64,000 nt of DNA, taken from NCBI RefSeq assembly GCF_000731985.1, contig NZ_JNCS01000003.1, positions 310,001-374,000 of the forward strand, given 5' to 3'. This DNA comes from Natrinema altunense (GTDB lineage: Archaea > Halobacteriota > Halobacteria > Halobacteriales > Natrialbaceae). The stretch's first letter is position 1. Each line of letters opens with the position of its first letter. Of this stretch, positions 59,999 to 64,000 are shown one piece after another. A program made the position numbers and the translations under genes. A model generated the notes under the pieces. That model was not told where the DNA came from. It made no database searches and was given only the letters and a program-made list of their open reading frames with translations.

Positions 59999-61957
59999 CT
60001 ACGATAGAATGACGTGACCGACTGAACCACCGTTGATGCCGTCGTACAAGAGCATCGCGTGCCGGATCTCGTCGGCGTCGGCATCGACGGAAACGGTATC
60101 GCCCTGTTCGAACTCACCGTCGATTTCTTCGCCGAGGTCGATCTCATTGAAGCCGTTTTCGGTCATGACCCGGAGGGTAAGCTCCGACGCGGAGACCGAA
60201 TCGCCGCCGACGTGTTCGATCGCACCCTGGTCCTCGTCGAACTCGAGTTCGATCCGCGGTCGCGGATTCGTTCCGCCGACACGGACGTCGTCGTCACCCC
60301 AGACGACGGTGACATCCGCCCCGACCTCGACATCGTCGACTTCGATCGTCGCCCCCGAAGAGACGGTGTCCGCCTCGTCGGCCCACTGCGTCTCGGCTGA
60401 CTCGTCGTCGATCAGCAGTTCGTACGCGTCGGCCGGGCGCTCGCGTTCGCCCTCGAGTTCGAGCGTCGCCGAGAGCGTCTTGCGCTCGAAGTCGTAGTCG
60501 AAGGTCACGGTCCCCGGCGGCCGGGCACGGAAGTGTGCGATACTGTCGTCGGCGGCCGTTCCGTCCCAGCAGACGAGGACGGTGTCACCCGGGCGGATGT
60601 CCTCGAGCGTCGTCCCGTCGCCCGAACGCATCGTTCCGGACCACGGCTGAGCGGTGGTTCGTGGCTCGATCTCCTCGTCGGGGGCATGAAACCACGGTCG
60701 GTCGTCGTAGACGGCGATGGAGACTCGCCCGCCGTCGAGCGGGAACTCGTCCGCGTACTCGACGGTGAGCGTTCCGGCGTCGACGTCGTACTCGAACTCG
60801 AACTCGAACCGATCGAGGATCGACGTCCCGCTCGTGCTGCTCCCGGCCGCGTGGTCGTGGGTGAGGGAGATCGACAGGTTCGGCTCGACGTCGTCCATGT
60901 CGATGACGATCGTATCTCCCTCTTCGAGGGTACTGTGGCCGTTGGTCCAGATATCGCGGTCGTACTCCTCGTCGTCCACTTTGAACGTGAGCTCCTCGAC
61001 CGGGGTCGGATCGCCGCGTCCGATCTCGATCTCGAGTTCGTCGTCCTCGAGATCGATGTCCTCCTCGGGCCGGAGACTGCCCGGGCTCTCGTGGTCGTTG
61101 GCTTCCCGTTCGGCAGCGAGATCGCGCTCGGCGGTGATGGTGACGAGCGACCCGTCCCGTTCGACCGTCGGCTCGCCGGTGAGTGCCATGTAGTTCAACT
61201 CGCTCGTGAGCGCATCGACCAGTTCATCGGTGACCTCCGTGGCGTCCTCGAAGGCGACGCCGATGGTCACCTCGAGGGTATCCGGATCGAGGACGGTCGT
61301 TGCTCGGGCTTTGTATTCGATAGCGGTCTCGTCGGTGAGTTCGGGGAACTGATACCCCTCGCCGATCTGGACCGTGTAGTCGGCATGCGCCCCGTCGAAG
61401 AGGCCGAACGCCTCCTCGAGCAGGGGTTCGGCGTCCAGCAGCCGCTTGGCCTCGCCCGCGTTCGCCGCGAACGCTTCGCCGATCCGCTCGTCGTCTTCGG
61501 CGGCGACGACGACCGTCTCGGTGACGGCGGCGACCATCTCGTTGTCTTCGCGGCGCTCGTACTCGACGCCGCCGTCGGTCTCGCGAATGTCACCGTCGTC
61601 CTCGAGTTCGAAATCGCCGGCGACGACGACGATCGGCATCGAGAACTCATCGTCGCCGGTCGCGTAGACGTAGGCCTGCTTCGAGATCGACTCGGGGTCG
61701 ATCCCAAGCCCTCCGCCCGTCGACATGTTCCCGTAGGGTTCGTTGGCCTGTCGCTGCTGCTCGAGATCCCTCGTCACAACTGCCATCGAGTCCGATCCGG
61801 CCGAGGCCGGGAAATAGTCGAAGAGGGAGTCGAACGCCGGCTCGCCGGGGTCGCTGGTGGACCGTTCGTCAGTCGCGCTGACGGCGTTTCCTGCCAGTGC
61901 GACGGTCATCGTCGTGCCGATGCTGCCGAGGAGGGTACGGCGGGGACACTGTGGCAT
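59999..61957 (-). CDS. Tat-exported surface protein with repeated pilin-like beta domains
   Basis: 652 residues. Tat signal QCPRRTLLGSIG ... GNAVSA (1-28) without lipobox Cys. Residues ~35-290 form a helical/beta unit (SLFDYFPASAGSDSMAVVTR, IVVVAGDFELEDD, EAFAANAGEAKRLLDAEPLL). Then four similar beta domains (~320-375, ~385-480, ~485-565, ~565-650), each with a pattern like xFxFDYDxxxxTLxxxxxGGDxxxAxxLxL and a later Gly-Asp-x-V strand, as in the C-terminal domain of archaeal pilins. No PGF-CTERM or TM anchor at the end. Function unknown. Confidence 0.8.
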   Translation of the reverse strand: MPQCPRRTLLGSIGTTMTVALAGNAVSATDERSTSDPGEPAFDSLFDYFPASAGSDSMAVVTRDLEQQRQANEPYGNMSTGGGLGIDPESISKQAYVYATGDDEFSMPIVVVAGDFELEDDGDIRETDGGVEYERREDNEMVAAVTETVVVAAEDDERIGEAFAANAGEAKRLLDAEPLLEEAFGLFDGAHADYTVQIGEGYQFPELTDETAIEYKARATTVLDPDTLEVTIGVAFEDATEVTDELVDALTSELNYMALTGEPTVERDGSLVTITAERDLAAEREANDHESPGSLRPEEDIDLEDDELEIEIGRGDPTPVEELTFKVDDEEYDRDIWTNGHSTLEEGDTIVIDMDDVEPNLSISLTHDHAAGSSTSGTSILDRFEFEFEYDVDAGTLTVEYADEFPLDGGRVSIAVYDDRPWFHAPDEEIEPRTTAQPWSGTMRSGDGTTLEDIRPGDTVLVCWDGTAADDSIAHFRARPPGTVTFDYDFERKTLSATLELEGERERPADAYELLIDDESAETQWADEADTVSSGATIEVDDVEVGADVTVVWGDDDVRVGGTNPRPRIELEFDEDQGAIEHVGGDSVSASELTLRVMTENGFNEIDLGEEIDGEFEQGDTVSVDADADEIRHAMLLYDGINGGSVGHVILS

Positions 61958-62192
61958 ACGATCCGGATTTCTTCCCAGCAGTACAAGTAGGTTTTCATCA
62001 CATTCTGTTTCGGTAACTGCTCCCGTCGGCTGGATAGAAAATCGCCACGAGAGTCCCTGAAGACGGCATCTCGGCTCGATCCTGCTCACGACTCACCGGT
62101 AGCTTGACGGCGCAGCGAAGAAGGCGACGCGAGTCGCGGTGACGACGAAGTGAGGCGACAGGTTCTCGGCGGCGGCTCACTACTGTCCGATA

Positions 62193-63866
62193 ATGAGTGT
62201 GCGGCAGCCCTCCGCCTACCGGCCGACCAAGCCCGATATCGCGGTGTTCGTGTCCGGCGTCACGAGTATGGGGCTGGAGATTCTCGCGGGCCGGATCATC
62301 GCCCCCCAGTTCGGGAGCAGCATCTACACCTGGGGCAGCATCATCACCGTCTTCCTCACCGCGTTGAGCCTCGGCTACTGGCAGGGCGGCAAACGGGCGG
62401 GAGAGGCGTCGAACCGACGCATGTGCTGGCTCATGCTGGGGACCGCGGGCTACGTTGCGATCGTCGTCTACGGGAGCGATCAACTGTTGCTCTCGGCGTC
62501 CGCACTGCCGTTGCCGGCCCGGTACGCCTCGCTGCCCGCCGTGCTCATCCTCTTCGGGCCGCCGACCTACCTGCTTGGATTTATCAGCCCGTATGCGGCC
62601 GAACTCTCCGCGAAGGAGGGCACCGGTGAGGCGTCGGGCCACGTCTACGCGCTCGGAACGATCGGCAGCATCGTCGGCGCGGGCGCGACGACGTATTTCC
62701 TGATTCCGGCGCTCGGGATCGACGCGATCGGCCTCCTGTTCGGCTTCGTCCTCGTCGGCACCGCACTCGCGCTTACGCTTCCCGCTCTCGCCCCGACACC
62801 GGCGGCGGCGAGCGTCGCCATCGCACTGCTGCTCGTCGTCGCGGCCGGTATCGGCCCGGTCGCGTTCGACCACCGCGGTGACGTCGTCTACCAGACCCAG
62901 ACGGCCTATCAGGAACTCGAGGTCATCGACAACGGGGACGAGCGGACGCTGTACTTGGACGGTGCGCGCCACAGCGCGATGGATCTCGGCGACCCCGACC
63001 GACACGTCTTCGAGTATACGCGGTACTTCCACATCCCCATGTTGATGGTCGACGACCCCGACGAAGTCGAGAACGTCCTGTTCATCGGCGGGGGCGGGTA
63101 CACCGGCCCGAAGGACTACGAACGGACGTACGACGTCGACGTCGACGTCGCCGAACTCGACCCCGAGGTCTCGCAGGCCGCCAAGGACTACTTCCGCCTC
63201 GAGGAGAGCGAGAACATGACGGTACACACGAAAGACGGCCGGCAGTTCCTCCGAGAGACCGACAAGAACTACGACGTGATCGTGCTGGACGCCTACCAGA
63301 AGGACCAGGTCCCGGTTCACCTGACCCAACTCGGATTCATGGAACTGGCCGCGGATCGGCTGACCGACGATGGGGTGTTCCTCGCGAACATCATCTCCGC
63401 GCCCAGCGGTGCCGGCTCGGACTTCTATCGCGCGCAGTACAAGACGATCGACGAAGCCTTCGCCTCGACGTACAGCTACCGCACCTCGGACTGGGGGTCG
63501 GTACAGAACATCGAGGTGGTCGCGACGAAAGCGGACACCGACTTCACCGAGGCCGACCTCGCCGAGCGAAACGAGCGCCGGGACCTCGGACTCGACCTGC
63601 GTACCGAGATCGACGCGTCACTGGACCCGCCCGAGACCGACGACGTGCCGGTGCTGACCGAGGACCACGCGCCCGTCGAGAACCTGCAGGCGTCGACGGT
63701 CGGGCAGGAGTACGTCATCGAACGGACCGGAGAGGAGGAGACGAAGCCGGAACCCGCGTCGATCGCAGTCGGCTCGGAACGCTACGACCGCGCGCGGCCC
63801 GCGCCGACCCTCGACTTCGAGTCGAGCGTCCCCGGCTCGGGGCCGCTCGGGTCCGCCCCCGCGTAG
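62193..63866 (+). CDS. Membrane-fused spermidine-synthase-like protein
   Basis: 557 residues. N-terminal ~225 residues with about seven hydrophobic helices (FVSGVTSMGLEILAGRIIAP, LFGPPTYLLGFISPYAAEL, HVYALGTIGSIVGAGATTYF), then a spermidine-synthase Rossmann domain (VLFIGGGGYTGPKDY, VAELDPEVSQAAKDYF, IVLDAYQKDQVP) to ~455, and an acidic tail. The GGGxG/YTG substrate loop is altered relative to true SpeE. Such fusions make unusual polyamine- or aminopropyl-like products or act as transporters; activity unknown. Confidence 0.88.
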   Translation: MSVRQPSAYRPTKPDIAVFVSGVTSMGLEILAGRIIAPQFGSSIYTWGSIITVFLTALSLGYWQGGKRAGEASNRRMCWLMLGTAGYVAIVVYGSDQLLLSASALPLPARYASLPAVLILFGPPTYLLGFISPYAAELSAKEGTGEASGHVYALGTIGSIVGAGATTYFLIPALGIDAIGLLFGFVLVGTALALTLPALAPTPAAASVAIALLLVVAAGIGPVAFDHRGDVVYQTQTAYQELEVIDNGDERTLYLDGARHSAMDLGDPDRHVFEYTRYFHIPMLMVDDPDEVENVLFIGGGGYTGPKDYERTYDVDVDVAELDPEVSQAAKDYFRLEESENMTVHTKDGRQFLRETDKNYDVIVLDAYQKDQVPVHLTQLGFMELAADRLTDDGVFLANIISAPSGAGSDFYRAQYKTIDEAFASTYSYRTSDWGSVQNIEVVATKADTDFTEADLAERNERRDLGLDLRTEIDASLDPPETDDVPVLTEDHAPVENLQASTVGQEYVIERTGEEETKPEPASIAVGSERYDRARPAPTLDFESSVPGSGPLGSAPA

Positions 63867-63896
63867 CGCCTCGAGCGGTGTTCCGCCGCTCGCTGC

Positions 63897-64000
63897 TCAC
63901 TCGGAGAGCGTCCCGGGCTCGAGTGGCGTCGCCGTCCGCCAGTAGTGATCCAGCGAGTCCTCGGCCCACGCCCGCACCGCGTCGTCGTCGGTGTCGACGG
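63897..64000 (-). CDS. 3' end of an unrecognised gene, cut by the window edge
   Basis: Minus-strand open frame ending with TGA at 63899-63897. Visible C-terminus: VDTDDDAVRAWAEDSLDHYW then RTATPLEPGTLSE. Acidic, good codon use. Start and most of the protein lie beyond base 64000; no family recognised. Confidence 0.6.
   Translation of the reverse strand, partial: VDTDDDAVRAWAEDSLDHYWRTATPLEPGTLSE

Noticed and set aside
1-64000. tRNA, rRNA or insertion-sequence genes
   Set aside because: No T-loop/acceptor pairs, rRNA blocks or transposase frames were recognised on reading both strands; a covariance search would be decisive.

Overview
The window is chromosomal DNA of a haloarchaeon. The GC content is high, the proteins are strongly acidic, and most genes start at or within a few bases of the expected transcript start: a TATA-like box sits about 27 bp before the ATG or GTG, so the mRNAs are leaderless. 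Diagnostic families include the bacterioruberin genes crtB, cruF, lyeJ and crtD, Bat-type HTH regulators, a PGF-CTERM surface protein, the rpa/rpap/rpe operon, CobY in place of CobU, and aIF2-beta fused to a TRAM domain. The gene content fits the Natrinema/Haloterrigena part of Natrialbales, but no rRNA is present to prove this. I see no tRNA, rRNA, CRISPR array or intact IS element.

Layout: 1-528 is the 3' end of a secreted blue-copper protein with a repetitive N-glycosylation-sequon tail. 568-12995 is a phosphate island: two complete pst ABC transporter operons in tandem (pstS1-C1-A1-B1, a YdjM-like membrane protein, phoU1; then pstS2-C2-A2-B2-phoU2), all on the minus strand, with an AbrB-PhoU regulator diverging from pstS2. 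13106-16023 holds a methyltransferase, a phosphoribosyltransferase and a glutamate dehydrogenase operon. 16136-22496 holds two Bat-type sensor/regulators around small genes, YwbE and MsrB. 22614-27433 is the bacterioruberin cluster (crtB plus the convergent cruF-lyeJ-crtD). 27592-30406 holds an SDR, aIF1A, a YkgJ-like protein and an FAH-fold enzyme. 30532-36916 is a late cobalamin/salvage operon, cbiB-cobS-cobY-cobT-cobD-cbiZ plus an unknown gene, preceded by a HAD phosphatase.

37027-46006 mixes translation (aIF2-beta), a PGF-CTERM surface protein, a thioredoxin-like protein, several small regulators and glnA. 46151-50044 is the single-stranded-DNA-binding operon rpa-rpap-rpe. 50386-63866 carries a class V aminotransferase, the CstA pyruvate/peptide transporter, a run of small membrane and zinc-ribbon proteins, a COG0523 GTPase divergent from an ArsA-type ATPase operon, a YchF-type GTPase, a large Tat-exported surface protein with repeated beta domains, and a membrane-fused spermidine-synthase-like protein. 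A further gene is cut by the right edge.

Together the genes cover phosphate import and its control, nitrogen assimilation (glnA and a GDH), membrane carotenoids under a likely light/redox regulator, B12 salvage and DNA repair. The most unusual items are: a palindromic element present twice (55397-55482 and 58383-58468) that supplies the stop codon of the upstream gene in the same column and frame both times; mosaic near-identity between the two pstB genes; the second PstA with about 240 extra membrane residues; a nested inverted repeat ahead of glnA; three tandem 9-mers ahead of the gdh operon; and several genes under 60 codons that are easy to miss.
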